Assembly (NCBI RefSeq): GCF_025961835.1
Contig: NZ_JAOQOK010000001.1
Span: forward strand, 1,984,001-2,048,000
DNA from: Sphingobium sp. B2D3C
Lineage (GTDB): Bacteria > Pseudomonadota > Alphaproteobacteria > Sphingomonadales > Sphingomonadaceae
Reading direction: 5' to 3'
DNA length: 64,000 nucleotides
Shown: piece after piece, positions 19,128-31,590 of the stretch
Position numbering within the stretch: the first letter of the stretch is position 1
Layout: each line of letters opens with the position of its first letter
Program-made: the position numbers and the translations under genes
The notes under the pieces: generated by a model
Told to the model about the DNA's origin: nothing
What the model saw: only the letters and a program-made list of their open reading frames with translations
The model's database searches: none

Positions 19128-20942
19128 TCAGTAAACGCGCTTCTTCGGCGCGATATAGTCGATGTCGTCGGTCAGCGTGTAGTCATGCACCGGACGGCTA
19201 TCGAGCTTCACGCTGCCGCCCTTGCCACCCCAGCCCTCGAACCAGCCGAGGGTGTGCTTCATCCAGTTGGCATCGTCACGATCGGCATAATCCTCACGCG
19301 CATGGGCACCGCGACTTTCCTTGCGGGCAATCGCGCCGTGGATGGTGACGCTGGCCTGCGAGATAAGGTTGTCCAGCTCCAGCGTCTCAACGAGATCGCT
19401 GTTCCAGATGAGCGACCGGTCGGAGACCGCGATGTCGGTCATGCCCTCGTAGATCTTGCCGAGCTTTTCGACACCTTCCGCCATCAGCTCTTCGGTGCGG
19501 AACACGGCGGCGTGGGCCTGCATCGTGCGCTGCATGTCGAGGCGGATCTGTGCCGTGGGCGTGCCGCCCTTGGCATTGCGGAAATGATCGAGGCGACCCA
19601 GCGCCAGCTCGTCGCCGCTCTTGGGCAGCGGCTTGTGCGGCGTATCAGGCTTCACGATCTCGGCGATGCGCTTGCCGGTCGCGCGGCCGAACACCACGAG
19701 ATCGATCAGGCTGTTTGAGCCCAGGCGATTGGCGCCGTGCACCGAGACGCAGGCAGCCTCGCCGACCGCGAACAGGCCCGGCACGACATGATCGGGATTG
19801 TCGCCCTTCCGGGTGACGACCTCGCCATGATAATTGGTCGGGATGCCGCCCATATTATAATGGACGGTCGGCACCACCGGCAGCGGCTGACGAGTCAGGT
19901 CCACGCCCGCGAAGATCTTGCCGCTCTCGGTAATGCCCGGCAGTCGCTCGGCCAGCACCTTGGGATCGATATGATCGAGGTGCAGGTGGATGTGATCCTT
20001 GTTGGCACCGACGCCGCGTCCCTCACGGATTTCCATCGCCATGGACCGTGACACGACGTCGCGCGAAGCGAGATCCTTGGCGGAGGGGGCATAGCGCTCC
20101 ATGAAGCGCTCGCCTTCCGAGTTGGTGAGATAGCCGCCTTCGCCGCGCGCGCCCTCGGTGATGAGCACGCCCGCGCCGTAAATACCGGTCGGGTGGAACT
20201 GGACGAATTCCAGATCCTGCAGCGGCAGGCCGGCGCGCAGCACCATGGCGCCGCCATCACCCGTGCAGGTATGGGCGCTGGTGGCCGAGAAATAGGCCCG
20301 GCCGTAGCCGCCGGTGGCGAGCACGACGCAATGGGCGCGGAAGCGATGGATCGTGCCATCGTCCATGCAGAGTGCGATGACGCCACGGCAGACGGGGCCG
20401 TCCGGCGTGTCTTCCATGATCAGGTCGAGCGCGAAATATTCGATGAAGAAGTCCGCGTCATACTTCAGGCTCTGCTGGTAGAGCGCGTGCAGCATGGCAT
20501 GGCCGGTACGATCCGCCGCCGCGCAGGTGCGCTGGGCCGGCGGGCCTTCGCCCATATTCTGCATCATGCCCCCGAACGGGCGCTGGTAGATCTTGCCTTC
20601 CTGCGTGCGGCTGAACGGCACGCCGGCATGTTCCAGCTCGTACACCGCCGCCGGCGCCTCACGCACCATATATTCGATCGCGTCCTGGTCGCCGAGCCAG
20701 TCCGAGCCCTTGACCGTATCGTACATGTGCCAGGTCCAGTGATCCGGCCCCATATTGCCGAGGCTCGCCGCGATGCCGCCCTGGGCCGCGACGGTGTGGC
20801 TGCGGGTCGGGAACACCTTGGTGATGCAGGCGGTCTTGAGGCCGCTTTCGGCAATGCCCATGGTGGCGCGCAGGCCCGAGCCGCCGGCGCCGACGACGAC
20901 GGCGTCATAGGTGTGATCGATGATCTTATAGGCTTGCGTCAT
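19128..20942 (-). CDS. sdhA: Succinate dehydrogenase flavoprotein subunit
   Basis: 604 residues; oxidises succinate to fumarate in the TCA cycle and respiratory complex II. The FAD-binding GAGGSGLRA is near residue 20 and the covalent FAD His is in [11 protein letters not shown] (His49). The substrate-site elements HPTGIYGAG and [12 protein letters not shown] and the C-terminal [16 protein letters not shown] block are intact, and the C-terminus ends PKKRVY. The start lies 2 bases after the sdhD stop. The iron-sulphur subunit gene sdhB, which commonly follows, is not in the 163 bases downstream or anywhere else in the window. Confidence 0.97.
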   Translation of the reverse strand: MTQAYKIIDHTYDAVVVGAGGSGLRATMGIAESGLKTACITKVFPTRSHTVAAQGGIAASLGNMGPDHWTWHMYDTVKGSDWLGDQDAIEYMVREAPAAVYELEHAGVPFSRTQEGKIYQRPFGGMMQNMGEGPPAQRTCAAADRTGHAMLHALYQQSLKYDADFFIEYFALDLIMEDTPDGPVCRGVIALCMDDGTIHRFRAHCVVLATGGYGRAYFSATSAHTCTGDGGAMVLRAGLPLQDLEFVQFHPTGIYGAGVLITEGARGEGGYLTNSEGERFMERYAPSAKDLASRDVVSRSMAMEIREGRGVGANKDHIHLHLDHIDPKVLAERLPGITESGKIFAGVDLTRQPLPVVPTVHYNMGGIPTNYHGEVVTRKGDNPDHVVPGLFAVGEAACVSVHGANRLGSNSLIDLVVFGRATGKRIAEIVKPDTPHKPLPKSGDELALGRLDHFRNAKGGTPTAQIRLDMQRTMQAHAAVFRTEELMAEGVEKLGKIYEGMTDIAVSDRSLIWNSDLVETLELDNLISQASVTIHGAIARKESRGAHAREDYADRDDANWMKHTLGWFEGWGGKGGSVKLDSRPVHDYTLTDDIDYIAPKKRVY

Positions 20943-20944
20943 GA

Positions 20945-21334
20945 TTAGAGCGCCCCTCCGGCCAAGGCGATTTTCGCGACAGAGAACAGGCTGACCGCGG
21001 CGCAGCCGATGACGAAGAAGTGCAGCAGGATGAGCGTGGCGAACTTCAACCCCTCATCATGCACATAATCCTCGATGAGCACCTGAAGACCGAGGCGGAT
21101 GTGATAGAAAACGCTGACAATCATCAGCATCATCGGCACCGCGACGATGGGCTGGGTCAGCCAGCCGGTGATGGCCGCATGATCATGCGCCGGAAGCAGC
21201 GCGAGGCTGGCCAGCAGCCAGCTGACCAGCAGCAGATTGCCGATTGCCGTGAAGCGCTGGGCGATCCAATGATGCGTGCCGCTCCGTGCCGAGCCGAGGC
21301 CGCGCACGCGGCCCAGTCTGGTTCCGCTGCCCAT
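20945..21334 (-). CDS. sdhD: Succinate dehydrogenase membrane anchor subunit
   Basis: 129 residues with three membrane helices. The haem/quinone-side motif is [20 protein letters not shown], the SdhD signature (H..LG...ii.DY). The N-terminus [27 protein letters not shown] is the normal cytoplasmic part. The ATG overlaps the sdhC stop (TGATG), giving translational coupling. Confidence 0.93.
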   Translation of the reverse strand: MGSGTRLGRVRGLGSARSGTHHWIAQRFTAIGNLLLVSWLLASLALLPAHDHAAITGWLTQPIVAVPMMLMIVSVFYHIRLGLQVLIEDYVHDEGLKFATLILLHFFVIGCAAVSLFSVAKIALAGGAL

Positions 21335-21768
21335 CAGAATGCCCTCCCCACGAAGATCCACGCCCAGAAGGCTACAGTCGCCAGCGCCGAGGCGGCGAGA
21401 ATGACCTTCGACCACCGCTTGTTCGCCGTCAGCTCAAAGCCCGCGCCCATGTCCATCACCAGATGGCGCAGGCCCGAGAGCATGTGCTGGAAGAAGGCCC
21501 AGGTCAGGCCGATCAGCACGATGCGCGCGATCACATTGGCGATCAGGCCAGCCAGATCGCCCGCATCAGCTTGCCAGACATAATATTGGAAGTTCGCATA
21601 GGCCGCCGGTCCGCTCGCCGCTGCATACAGCCACCAGGTCAGGCCGAGGCCGCCCAGAATCGCCATGCCATCCCCCGTCACGCGGTGGAGGATGGAAAGA
21701 AGCATATGCGGGCCCCACTTCCAGATGGTGAGGTGCGGGGAAAGCGGCCTTCGCCCGGATTGCGCCAT
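21334..21768 (-). CDS. sdhC: Succinate dehydrogenase cytochrome b556 subunit
   Basis: 144 residues with three membrane helices. The start MAQSGRRPLSPHLTIWKWGP and SILHRVTGDGMA, with the quinone-site Ser/Arg and the haem-side His in the third-helix region (QHMLSGLRHLVMDMG), are canonical. First gene of sdhCDA; 210 bases separate it from the divergent chemoreceptor gene, a region in which I see no other gene. Confidence 0.93.
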   Translation of the reverse strand: MAQSGRRPLSPHLTIWKWGPHMLLSILHRVTGDGMAILGGLGLTWWLYAAASGPAAYANFQYYVWQADAGDLAGLIANVIARIVLIGLTWAFFQHMLSGLRHLVMDMGAGFELTANKRWSKVILAASALATVAFWAWIFVGRAF

Positions 21769-21978
21769 GATCGAGCAGTCCTGTTCGTGAAAGAATGCGC
21801 CCCTTTAGCGCAAAGCTGCTGCACTGCAAACGCTCGCTGGCGCCATGTCACCAATGTGCAGACTGAGGTTCCGGTGAACATGGAAAACAGAGGATGTTAG
21901 CCCTCGATTAACGAAAGGCCGATATCACGCCACCCCATACGACCCGGCAAATGGCAGGACAAAAGGGGCACCGAGGCC

Positions 21979-23367
21979 ATGATCGCAGGAAAAAGCGACA
22001 CGATTTCAATGGCTGAACGGCTGCAGGAGTTCGACCCCCAAGCGACATTGCCGGGGCGGGCGCGTCAAATCCTGGCTTATCTCGGAGACCGCATCGACGA
22101 ACTGGGCGACACTGCCATGGCGGTGTACCTCCCCTGCATCGACCTTGCGGCGGTCGGCCCGGCGGAGCTGGAAGCCACGCGGCAGGGCGCAAGAACCTTC
22201 CATCGAACATTGCTCAGCGATTTCGCCGGGGAAGAATGGACGGAGATGGCGCGCACCGGCGTCATGAAGATGCTGGCGCGCGATGTCTCCATCCGTACCC
22301 AGATCGTCATCATCAACCGCGTGGTCGACAAGGTCCGTGATATCCTGACGGAGCTCGTGGCCGATCGCGACGAGCGCTCGGAACTGCTGGCCGCCATGCG
22401 GTTCATCTCGCTAGTTCAGGCAGAGGTGTGCTGCGCTTTTTATGCCGACACGATCCGCGAGCAGGACCGGATCGAGCGCCAGCGCCAGCGCGACAAATTC
22501 TCCGAACTGCTGAACACGCAGATCGATCTGGCCGCGCAACTGGGCGAGCGTCTGCGCGAACAGGCCCGCGAATCTTCGAACGCCACGCGCGGGATGCTCG
22601 ATAAGGCTTCCGAAGTCGCCGCCGCTGCCGAACAATCGGCCATCGCCATGCGCGAGGCCGCGCACACCAGCTCCGGCCTGATCCGCGCCATCGAGGAAGC
22701 CCGCACCGAAGTTGACCAGGCGGCGGAAGTCGCCGCCCTGGCCTCCGAGCAGGCCGGCGAGGCCGTGAACGTCTCGACGGCGCTGAGCGATCACGCCCAG
22801 TCCATCGAATCGATCCTTGGCCTGATCCGTGATATTGCCGGGCAGACCAATCTCCTCGCCCTCAACGCGACCATCGAGGCTGCGCGCGCTGGCGATGCGG
22901 GACGCGGCTTTGCCGTCGTCGCGCAGGAAGTGAAGTCGCTGGCGAGCCAGACCGCCCACGCCACCGACGACATCGCGCAGAAGATCGCCGCCATCCAGAA
23001 CGCCACGCGGCACACGGTCGAGACCAACGAGCGCATCCGCGAAACCGTGCTCAACGTCCAGACCATGGGCATGCGCATCCGCACCGCGATGGACGCGCAA
23101 TCGCAGACTGTGACGATGATTACCGCTGCCGTGGACGAGACGGCGCTTGCCGCCGACTCCATGTCATCGAACATCTCGGCGATCCGGCAGGATACGGAGA
23201 TCGTCGCCTCGGAGATCGACGAGCTGGAAAGCGGCTTCACCGAAGTCCGCAACCTGCTCGGCGCCCTGCGCACGCGCTCGGCCAATTTCGTGGTCTCCAT
23301 GGCACCGGCGACCGACGCCCAGGCAGAGCCGCAGCCGGCTTATCCGCCAATCCGACGCGCCGTCTGA
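21979..23367 (+). CDS. Soluble methyl-accepting chemotaxis protein with a globin-like N-terminal domain
   Basis: 462 residues with no membrane helix, so a cytoplasmic receptor. Residues about 25-165 form an all-helical sensor domain whose pattern ([16 protein letters not shown]... [16 protein letters not shown]) resembles the protoglobin domain of globin-coupled sensors. The position matching the proximal haem His (IGxxH) is Lys (TGVMK), so haem binding is doubtful. Residues about 190-440 are the signalling coiled coil; the hairpin tip is present as [20 protein letters not shown] followed by [15 protein letters not shown]. No CheB/CheR tail pentapeptide is evident. The globin assignment is inference; the MCP assignment is sure. 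No chemotaxis kinase genes are nearby. Confidence 0.85.
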   Translation: MIAGKSDTISMAERLQEFDPQATLPGRARQILAYLGDRIDELGDTAMAVYLPCIDLAAVGPAELEATRQGARTFHRTLLSDFAGEEWTEMARTGVMKMLARDVSIRTQIVIINRVVDKVRDILTELVADRDERSELLAAMRFISLVQAEVCCAFYADTIREQDRIERQRQRDKFSELLNTQIDLAAQLGERLREQARESSNATRGMLDKASEVAAAAEQSAIAMREAAHTSSGLIRAIEEARTEVDQAAEVAALASEQAGEAVNVSTALSDHAQSIESILGLIRDIAGQTNLLALNATIEAARAGDAGRGFAVVAQEVKSLASQTAHATDDIAQKIAAIQNATRHTVETNERIRETVLNVQTMGMRIRTAMDAQSQTVTMITAAVDETALAADSMSSNISAIRQDTEIVASEIDELESGFTEVRNLLGALRTRSANFVVSMAPATDAQAEPQPAYPPIRRAV

Positions 23368-23440
23368 CAAATCCGCTCCGCGGGGGGCGACACGGTCCAT
23401 TCTCTCTCCCCTTGCCGTCCAAATCGGCTAGAGAGAGGGC

Positions 23441-24454
23441 ATGACACAGCGTTCCTCCACCGCCAGCGTCGCGCCCGCGATGCCCTGGCAGATGACCTTT
23501 TCCTGCACGCGCGCCGTCGCCGAGCGGTTCGAGCTTGAGGCCGAGCCGCTGTTCATCGACTGGCCCTCGCCGCCCGCGATTCTGGCGAGCGAGCCGGACG
23601 AAAGCCAGCCCGATGCCTGGCAGCTTGACATCATCTTCGAAACCAAGCCGACGCGCGCGACCATCGATGCCATCGCGGCGCTGATGCCCGACGGCGGCGC
23701 CACCCCCTACACGCTCGCGCAATTGCCGGACACCGACTGGGTGACGCAGAGCCAGGCCGGCCTGGAACCGATGACGGCCGGGCCGTTCCATGTCCGCCAT
23801 GACAGTGCGGACAGGCCGCGCGCCGACCGCATCGATTTTCTCATCCCCGCCAGCCGCGCCTTCGGCACCGGCCAGCATGAGACGACACGCGGCTGCCTGC
23901 TGGCGCTGGCCGACCTCAAGGCGCGGGGCATGCGCTATGGCAATATTGCGGACATCGGCACCGGCACCGGCCTGCTTGCATTCGCTGCCAACCGCTTGTG
24001 GCCGCACGCGCATGTGCTCGCCTCGGACATCGACCCTGTCGCGGTGGACGTTTCGGCCGAAAATGCCGATCTGAACGGCGTTCCGCTCGGGGCCGGCGCG
24101 GGGGCGTTGCGGCTGGTCGCGGCGCCGGGAGTCGAGCATCCGCTCATTCAAGGCCTTGCCCCTTATGATCTGCTCATCGCCAATATTCTTGCCGGGCCGT
24201 TGATCGAGTTGGCGCCAAGCCTCTCCGCACAGGTCGCCGAGGGCGGCACGCTGATGCTGGCGGGCCTGCTGGATAGTCAGGCCGGCCGCGTGCAGGCCGC
24301 CTATCGCGCGCAGGGCATGGTGCTGATCTGGCGGTTCGACCATGGCGACTGGCCCACGCTGGTGCTGCGCAAGCGCCATCGCTTCGGCTGGCGCCGCACG
24401 ACGCGCTGGCGCACGGGCGATCATGGCGCCGCGCCCGGCTTTGGCAGCTGGTAA
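23441..24454 (+). CDS. prmA: Ribosomal protein L11 methyltransferase
   Basis: 337 residues. An N-terminal substrate-recognition domain (1-125) is followed by a class I SAM-dependent methyltransferase domain. Motifs are the PrmA-typical AFGTGQHETTRGCL, motif I DIGTGTGLLAFAA, the acidic motif II ASDIDPVAVD, and NILAGPLIELAP. It trimethylates L11 at several amino groups. The C-terminal RWRTGDHGAAPGFGSW is an extra tail beyond the E. coli protein. It is 73 bases after the chemoreceptor gene. Confidence 0.92.
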   Translation: MTQRSSTASVAPAMPWQMTFSCTRAVAERFELEAEPLFIDWPSPPAILASEPDESQPDAWQLDIIFETKPTRATIDAIAALMPDGGATPYTLAQLPDTDWVTQSQAGLEPMTAGPFHVRHDSADRPRADRIDFLIPASRAFGTGQHETTRGCLLALADLKARGMRYGNIADIGTGTGLLAFAANRLWPHAHVLASDIDPVAVDVSAENADLNGVPLGAGAGALRLVAAPGVEHPLIQGLAPYDLLIANILAGPLIELAPSLSAQVAEGGTLMLAGLLDSQAGRVQAAYRAQGMVLIWRFDHGDWPTLVLRKRHRFGWRRTTRWRTGDHGAAPGFGSW

Positions 24455-24528
24455 GACCGGCTGCGCATTGACAGGGCGCCCGCGCCGACCGACCATCCCC
24501 GCCTGACGCTGCGAGGGAGAGATTCGGC

Positions 24529-25392
24529 ATGTGCGACAATGACATCCATCAGGGCCTGGTCGAGGATTGGAGCGTCACCCGGCGCATGTTCATGGCAACT
24601 GGCGCCGCCGTCGGCCTGGCCGGTGCGGCGACCGCGCAGGCCGTCGCCAATGTGACGGAAACCAACGTCAGCATCAAAACGCCCGACGGTTCTGCCGATG
24701 CCGCCCTCTTCCACCCCGCCGGCACGGGGCCCTGGCCTGCCGTGCTGATGTGGCCGGACATCATGGGCCTGCGCCCGGTGTTCCGCGAGATGGGCCGGCG
24801 CCTGGCGGCCGAGGGCTATGTGGTCCTCGTCCCCAACCCCTTCTACCGCAATGCCGTCGCGCCGGTGATCGACGGGACATTCGACTTCAGCAACCCGGAG
24901 TCGCGCAAGATCCTGTTCGGCTATCGCGCCGCGATGAGCGATGCCGCGGTCGATCATGACGCGGCGACCTATCTCGGCTTCCTCGACGCGCAGCCGCAGG
25001 TCGACAAGGGCCGCAAGGCCGGCGTGCAGGGCTATTGCATGGGCGGGCCGCTCTCCTTCCGCACCGCCGCTGTGGCTTCGGCACGGATCGGCGCGGTCGG
25101 CAGCTTCCATGGCGGAGGCCTGACCACCGACCAGCCGAGCAGTCCGCATCTGCTCATCCCCAAGACCGATGCCGCCTATCTCGTCGCGGTGGCGCAGAAT
25201 GACGATGCCAAGGAGCCGGAATCCAAAACGATCCTGCGCAAGGCATTCGATGCAGCGGGCAAGACCGCGACGGTCGAGGTCTATCCCGCCGACCATGGTT
25301 GGTGCGTGCCCGGTAGCCAGGCCTATAACCATGACGCGGCGGAAAAGGCCTGGGCCGCGTTGCTTGCGATGTATCGCACAGCGCTGGCCTGA
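24529..25392 (+). CDS. Tat-exported dienelactone hydrolase family protein
   Basis: 287 residues. The N-terminus has a twin-arginine leader (TRRMFMATGAAVGLAGAA) placed after about 20 residues. The alpha/beta-hydrolase of the dienelactone hydrolase type follows. The nucleophile is Cys in GYCMGG, the Asp is in AQNDD and the His in ADHGWCVPG, so the catalytic triad is complete. Such enzymes open lactones or cleave esters; export suggests a periplasmic substrate. It lies 74 bases after prmA and ends 12 bases from the convergent ligA. The leader before the RR is longer than usual (about 17 residues). Confidence 0.85.
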   Translation: MCDNDIHQGLVEDWSVTRRMFMATGAAVGLAGAATAQAVANVTETNVSIKTPDGSADAALFHPAGTGPWPAVLMWPDIMGLRPVFREMGRRLAAEGYVVLVPNPFYRNAVAPVIDGTFDFSNPESRKILFGYRAAMSDAAVDHDAATYLGFLDAQPQVDKGRKAGVQGYCMGGPLSFRTAAVASARIGAVGSFHGGGLTTDQPSSPHLLIPKTDAAYLVAVAQNDDAKEPESKTILRKAFDAAGKTATVEVYPADHGWCVPGSQAYNHDAAEKAWAALLAMYRTALA

Positions 25393-25404
25393 CGCGGAGG
25401 CGCC

Positions 25405-27651
<2,247 letters not shown>

Positions 27652-27667
27652 TTGGACGTCCCCATCC

Positions 27668-29332
27668 TCACACCCCCTCCAGCAGCCGCTCGGCCTGCGC
27701 GCGGGCTTCGTTGGTGATCTCGGCGCCGGAGAGCATGCGGGCGATTTCCTCGCGGCGTTCGGCATCGTCGAGCGGATGGACGCCGGTGCGCGTGATGGTG
27801 CCCTGCGAGGATTTGGCGATGAGCAGATGCGCTGCGCCGCGTGCGGCCACCTGCGGGGAGTGAGTGACGACGATCACCTGCCCGCCGCCGGAGAGCCGTG
27901 CCAGCCGCTCACCAATCGCGCCGGCCACGGCCCCGCCGACGCCCCGGTCGATCTCGTCGAAGATCATCGTGCCCGCGCTGCCCTGTGCGGCGAGCGCGAC
28001 CTTGAGGGACAGGATGAAGCGCGACAATTCGCCGCCCGAGGCGATCTTGGTCAGCGGCGCGAAGGGCGCGCCGGGGTTGGTGGAAATCATGAACTCGACC
28101 CGATCCTTGCCGGACGCGCGCCACTGCCCTTCCGGCAGCGGCTCGACATCGGTGCGGAAGCGCGCGGCATCCAGCTTGAGCGGGGCCAGTTCGCCGGCCA
28201 CCGCCGCGTCCAGCCGGGCGGCGGCCTCCCGGCGGCCGTCACTGAGCGCCTGCGCCGCGGCTTCATATGCCTGCCGCGCGGCCGCGACATCCCGTTCAAG
28301 ATCGGCCAGCCCCGCCTCGCCCGCATCGATCCGCGCGAGCTGATCGGTCATCCGCGCCGCAAGATCGGCCAGATCGTCGGCCGCGACCTGATGCTTGCGC
28401 GCCAAGGCCCGCAGATCGAACAGGCGGGTCTCAATCGCGTCCAGCCGTGCGGGATCGACGGACAGCGCCTCGCCGGCCCGCGCGAGATGCTCCTCGGCTT
28501 CACTGGCCTCGATCACGGCGCGATCAAAGGCCGCCAGCGCCTGCGCCAGCAACTCATGCTCCTCGCCGATCCGGTCCAGCCGCCGCGCTGCCTGCCGCAG
28601 CTTGGCCAGGGCGCCGTCCGATCCGCCGAGCAAATCGTCGAGCGCGGCCATGTCCTCGGTGAGGCGCGCGCCCTTCTGCATGTCGGCGCGTTCGGTGGCG
28701 AGCGTCTCCTCTTCGCCCGGTTCGGGCGCGAAGGCCGTCAGCTCCGCCACAGCATGGGCGAGATAATCGCGTTCACGGGCAGCGCTCTCTAGCGTCTCGC
28801 GGGCCTCGGTGAGCCGCGCCTGCGCAGCCTGCCAGACGCCGTGCGCCGTGCGCACCGCCGCGGCATCCAGTCCGCCGAAGGCATCGAGCAGGTCCATATG
28901 CCCGCGCGGGTTGATGAGGCCGCGCTCGTCATGCTGGCCGTGAATCTCGACAAGATAGCCGCCGACATCGCGCAGCAGCGCCGCCGAGCAAGGCTGATCG
29001 TTGATGAAGGCGCGGCTCCCGCCATCGGCCTTGAGCGTGCGGCGGATCAGCAACGGCTCGCCCGGCTCCTGCGCGACGTCGCTTTCGGCCAGCAGGATGG
29101 CCAGGGCCGAACCGGGCGCCGGCGGATCGAATGTCGCGGTCACGCTGGCCTGATCGGCACCGGCGCGTACGAGGCCGCTATCGGCCCGCATCCCCAGCGC
29201 CAAGCCCAGCGCATCCAGCAGGATGGACTTGCCTGCGCCGGTTTCGCCGGTGAGCACAGTCAGCCCCCGCTCGAACACGAGATCGAGCGCCTCGATGAGC
29301 ACGATGTTACGGATCGAGAGGCCGGTCAGCAT
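27668..29332 (-). CDS. recN: DNA repair protein RecN
   Basis: 554 residues, an SMC-like ATPase for double-strand-break repair. The N-terminus MLTGLSIRNIVLIEALDLVF and Walker A GETGAGKS lie at about residues 34-41; a long coiled coil occupies about 150-370; the ABC signature FASGGELSRFIL style block (KIASGGELSRF) and Walker B MIFDEIDRGVGG follow, and the D-loop/H-loop VVTHSPQVAA. All ATPase motifs are intact. The bamD-recN-ligA order is commonly seen in sphingomonads. It lies 72 bases after bamD. Confidence 0.96.
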   Translation of the reverse strand: MLTGLSIRNIVLIEALDLVFERGLTVLTGETGAGKSILLDALGLALGMRADSGLVRAGADQASVTATFDPPAPGSALAILLAESDVAQEPGEPLLIRRTLKADGGSRAFINDQPCSAALLRDVGGYLVEIHGQHDERGLINPRGHMDLLDAFGGLDAAAVRTAHGVWQAAQARLTEARETLESAARERDYLAHAVAELTAFAPEPGEEETLATERADMQKGARLTEDMAALDDLLGGSDGALAKLRQAARRLDRIGEEHELLAQALAAFDRAVIEASEAEEHLARAGEALSVDPARLDAIETRLFDLRALARKHQVAADDLADLAARMTDQLARIDAGEAGLADLERDVAAARQAYEAAAQALSDGRREAAARLDAAVAGELAPLKLDAARFRTDVEPLPEGQWRASGKDRVEFMISTNPGAPFAPLTKIASGGELSRFILSLKVALAAQGSAGTMIFDEIDRGVGGAVAGAIGERLARLSGGGQVIVVTHSPQVAARGAAHLLIAKSSQGTITRTGVHPLDDAERREEIARMLSGAEITNEARAQAERLLEGV

Positions 29333-29404
29333 ATGCGGTGCAGAGCTAATCCATTGCCCTCATGCTGTCACCCGCCTTCGCCAGCGCAACGCGCCGGAAA
29401 GAGA

Positions 29405-30190
29405 TCAGGCGCTCGGAGCGTGCTGCGTCATCAGGCGGTAGGAGCGCTGATACCAGTCCGAATCGGGATAGTTGGTCTGCAGCACGGCAGCGGCCCGCTT
29501 GGCTTCTTCCGGCATGCCGAGCGCCAGATAGCTCTCGACCAGACGGTGCAGCGCCTCTGCCGTGTGGCTGGTTTGCTGGTAATTGTCGACGACCTGCCGG
29601 AAGCGCATCGCGGCGGCGATCCACTCGCGGCGGCGCTGGTAGAAGCGGCCGACTTCCATTTCCTTGCCGGCGAGATGGTCGTTCACCAGATCGAGCTTGA
29701 GCCGGGCGTCCGACGCGTAGCGCGAATCGGGGTAGCGGCGGACCAGCTCGTTCAGCGCATCGCGGGCCTGAAGCGTCAGCTTCTGGTCGCGCGTCACATC
29801 GCTAATCTGCTCATAATAGCATAAGGCGATCAGATAATAGGCATAGGCCGCGTCGCGGTTGCCCGGATGGATCGAAAGGAAGCGCTGGGCCGACTGGATC
29901 GACTGGCGATAATTGCGCGCGGCATAATAGCTGAACGAGCTCATCAGCTGCGCGCGGCGGGCCCAAGGCGAATAAGGATGCTGGCGCTCAACCTCATCGA
30001 ACAGCACGGCAGCCTCGGCAAAGCGACCATTGTCGAGCCGCTGCTGGCCCGCCAGATACAGCGTGCTGACGTCGCGCGCGACATAGCGCGTATCAACGCG
30101 GTTCGAACTGCGCGCGCAGCCGGCCAGCAAGGCGAGTGAGATCAGGCTGGCGGCAATCAGCCGGCCACGACGCAGCGGTGTAACGGTCAT
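29405..30190 (-). CDS. bamD: Outer membrane protein assembly factor BamD
   Basis: 261 residues. The lipoprotein signal is clear (LIAASLISLALLAGC, lipobox LAGC, with the acylated Cys near residue 24). Five TPR-like repeats follow, with typical BamD segments LYLAGQQRLDNGRFAEAAVLFDEVERQHPYSPWA and ALNELVRRYPDSRYASDA. BamD is the essential partner of BamA. The ATG at 30190 gives a normal leader. First gene of bamD-recN-ligA. Confidence 0.94.
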   Translation of the reverse strand: MTVTPLRRGRLIAASLISLALLAGCARSSNRVDTRYVARDVSTLYLAGQQRLDNGRFAEAAVLFDEVERQHPYSPWARRAQLMSSFSYYAARNYRQSIQSAQRFLSIHPGNRDAAYAYYLIALCYYEQISDVTRDQKLTLQARDALNELVRRYPDSRYASDARLKLDLVNDHLAGKEMEVGRFYQRRREWIAAAMRFRQVVDNYQQTSHTAEALHRLVESYLALGMPEEAKRAAAVLQTNYPDSDWYQRSYRLMTQHAPSA

Positions 30191-30532
30191 GCGCAGCCTC
30201 TTAACCGAGCAACCGGACCGCGCCAAGCGAATGATGAGCGCTTTGCGCCACGGGCAGAAGACAGATGATGCATGGCGCGCGAAACAAGGACCGGCCCGTT
30301 GAACCGGCGCTGAACGAGAGCGGCTGAATGGGCGCCTGCCCCTCTTTTCCCATGCGAGCGCACTGCCCGCAAACCGCGCCGCCGCTCTCTGTGTGGGAGG
30401 TGGGAAGCGGCGACGCGGCCTGCACCTTGCGGAGCAGAAAACGGTCGACGCCCGACCCGAACCGGGGAATGCGCACGCCAGCGTGGGGGATGGCGGCACA
30501 CGGTTCAGGCCGGTCGTCGACCTGCGAAGCTG
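30191..30532. other. Intergenic region upstream of bamD
   Basis: 342 bases with no reading frame that I can support and no convincing RNA fold. It must hold the bamD promoter. The cell-wall genes ftsZ and lpxC that precede bamD in several alphaproteobacteria are absent here. Confidence 0.5.
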
Positions 30533-30958
30533 TCAGACGTCCGGGTGGTCGCTGACATAACTCCGCATCCTCGCGGACCCGAGGGGCGTTAGCCCGACCG
30601 TCCGCCGCTCGGGTTCTTCACCCGCAACGACGGCCAGCCCCGCTTGGACCAGTTTATCGATCACTGCAGCGGCCTCAGCCGGGCTGAGCATGTTGCCCAC
30701 GGCCAGGGCCGTGTCGCTCACCGGACTGGACTGCAGTTCACCGACGAAAAGAGAGAGCATCACGTCCATGGCGCGATCGGCCATGACGGGCGTGTAGAAA
30801 TGCTTGCTGCGCAGACGGCCGAGCATGTGCATGCGGCCGGCCTTGGCCCGCAGAACGCTCGAAGCTTCCGCGGAGCGAGGATCAGCCGGCGCGTCCGACC
30901 GGGCTGCGGCGTCGCGTTGCACGATATTGGGCACGTCAAAAAACTTTCGATTCGGCAT
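30533..30958 (-). CDS. Small winged-helix-like (degenerate MarR-type) protein A
   Basis: 141 residues from the ATG at 30958. A disordered polar N-terminus is followed (from about residue 55) by helices and a pattern of a winged helix: MADRAMDVMLSLFVGELQ, then AVIDKLVQAGLAVVAG and the wing VGLTPLGSARMRSYVSDH. The LTxxGxxRM ending is the one seen in MarR-type regulators. It is a clear paralogue of the next gene upstream on the same strand (31168-31590). I do not recognise a named family; a DNA-binding role is inferred. Confidence 0.65.
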   Translation of the reverse strand: MPNRKFFDVPNIVQRDAAARSDAPADPRSAEASSVLRAKAGRMHMLGRLRSKHFYTPVMADRAMDVMLSLFVGELQSSPVSDTALAVGNMLSPAEAAAVIDKLVQAGLAVVAGEEPERRTVGLTPLGSARMRSYVSDHPDV

Positions 30959-31167
30959 CGGACTACCCTCGCCGCGCGGGAAACACCCCGCGCGCGAAAG
31001 ATGCGCCGCCGCTGTGAGAAGAGGCGGCGGATAGACCACCGTCTCTGCCGGCGCATGTCCCGTAACCACCAGACAGGAGGAGCCTATCGTCACCAGCCGC
31101 GCTCACTGACCGGGAAGACCGGGCCGAGCGGCGGGAATAAGACCCGTGAGGTGGTCGGGTTGACCAC

Positions 31168-31590
31168 TCATTGTCCAATACCGCGATGGTCGCCGAGATA
31201 ATTGCGCATTCGCGCCGATCCCATCGGGGTCAGGGTGATCGCATCGCCTTCGCCGACAGCAGGCCCGCCCGCTCCCGCCGACCCGGCGCGGACCAGACCT
31301 GCCTTGATTAGCGCTGCAACCACCTCGTCTTGCGGATCGCTGCGCAGATCCTGCGCGCCGTTCAACGATGCTCGGGAGACCGTCCGCCCCTCGCTCTGGG
31401 CAAGGAACAGCGTCAGCATGGCCGCCATGGCGTCATCGGCCATCACCGGCTCTGGAAAGAGGGCACTGCGCTGGCCCATAAGGGCCTGCAAACGCCGCGC
31501 CCGCTCGATCACCGGGTCATCCGGCAGACAAGCGCGCGCATCGTCGTCCACGCCCGGTGGGCGCGGCTTATTGGCTGTATCGAACATCAC
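31168..31590 (-). CDS. Small winged-helix-like (degenerate MarR-type) protein B
   Basis: 140 residues. It is paralogous to protein A: PVMADDAMAAMLTLFLAQSE matches PVMADRAMDVMLSLFVGELQ, and LTPMGSARMRNYLGDH matches LTPLGSARMRSYVSDH. The middle helix ALIKAGLVRAG corresponds to LVQAGLAVVAG. The N-terminus is acidic and disordered. It is 209 bases upstream of protein A on the same strand and follows an AT-rich stretch around 31720-31790 that probably holds the promoter. The function is unknown. Confidence 0.65.
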   Translation of the reverse strand: MMFDTANKPRPPGVDDDARACLPDDPVIERARRLQALMGQRSALFPEPVMADDAMAAMLTLFLAQSEGRTVSRASLNGAQDLRSDPQDEVVAALIKAGLVRAGSAGAGGPAVGEGDAITLTPMGSARMRNYLGDHRGIGQ

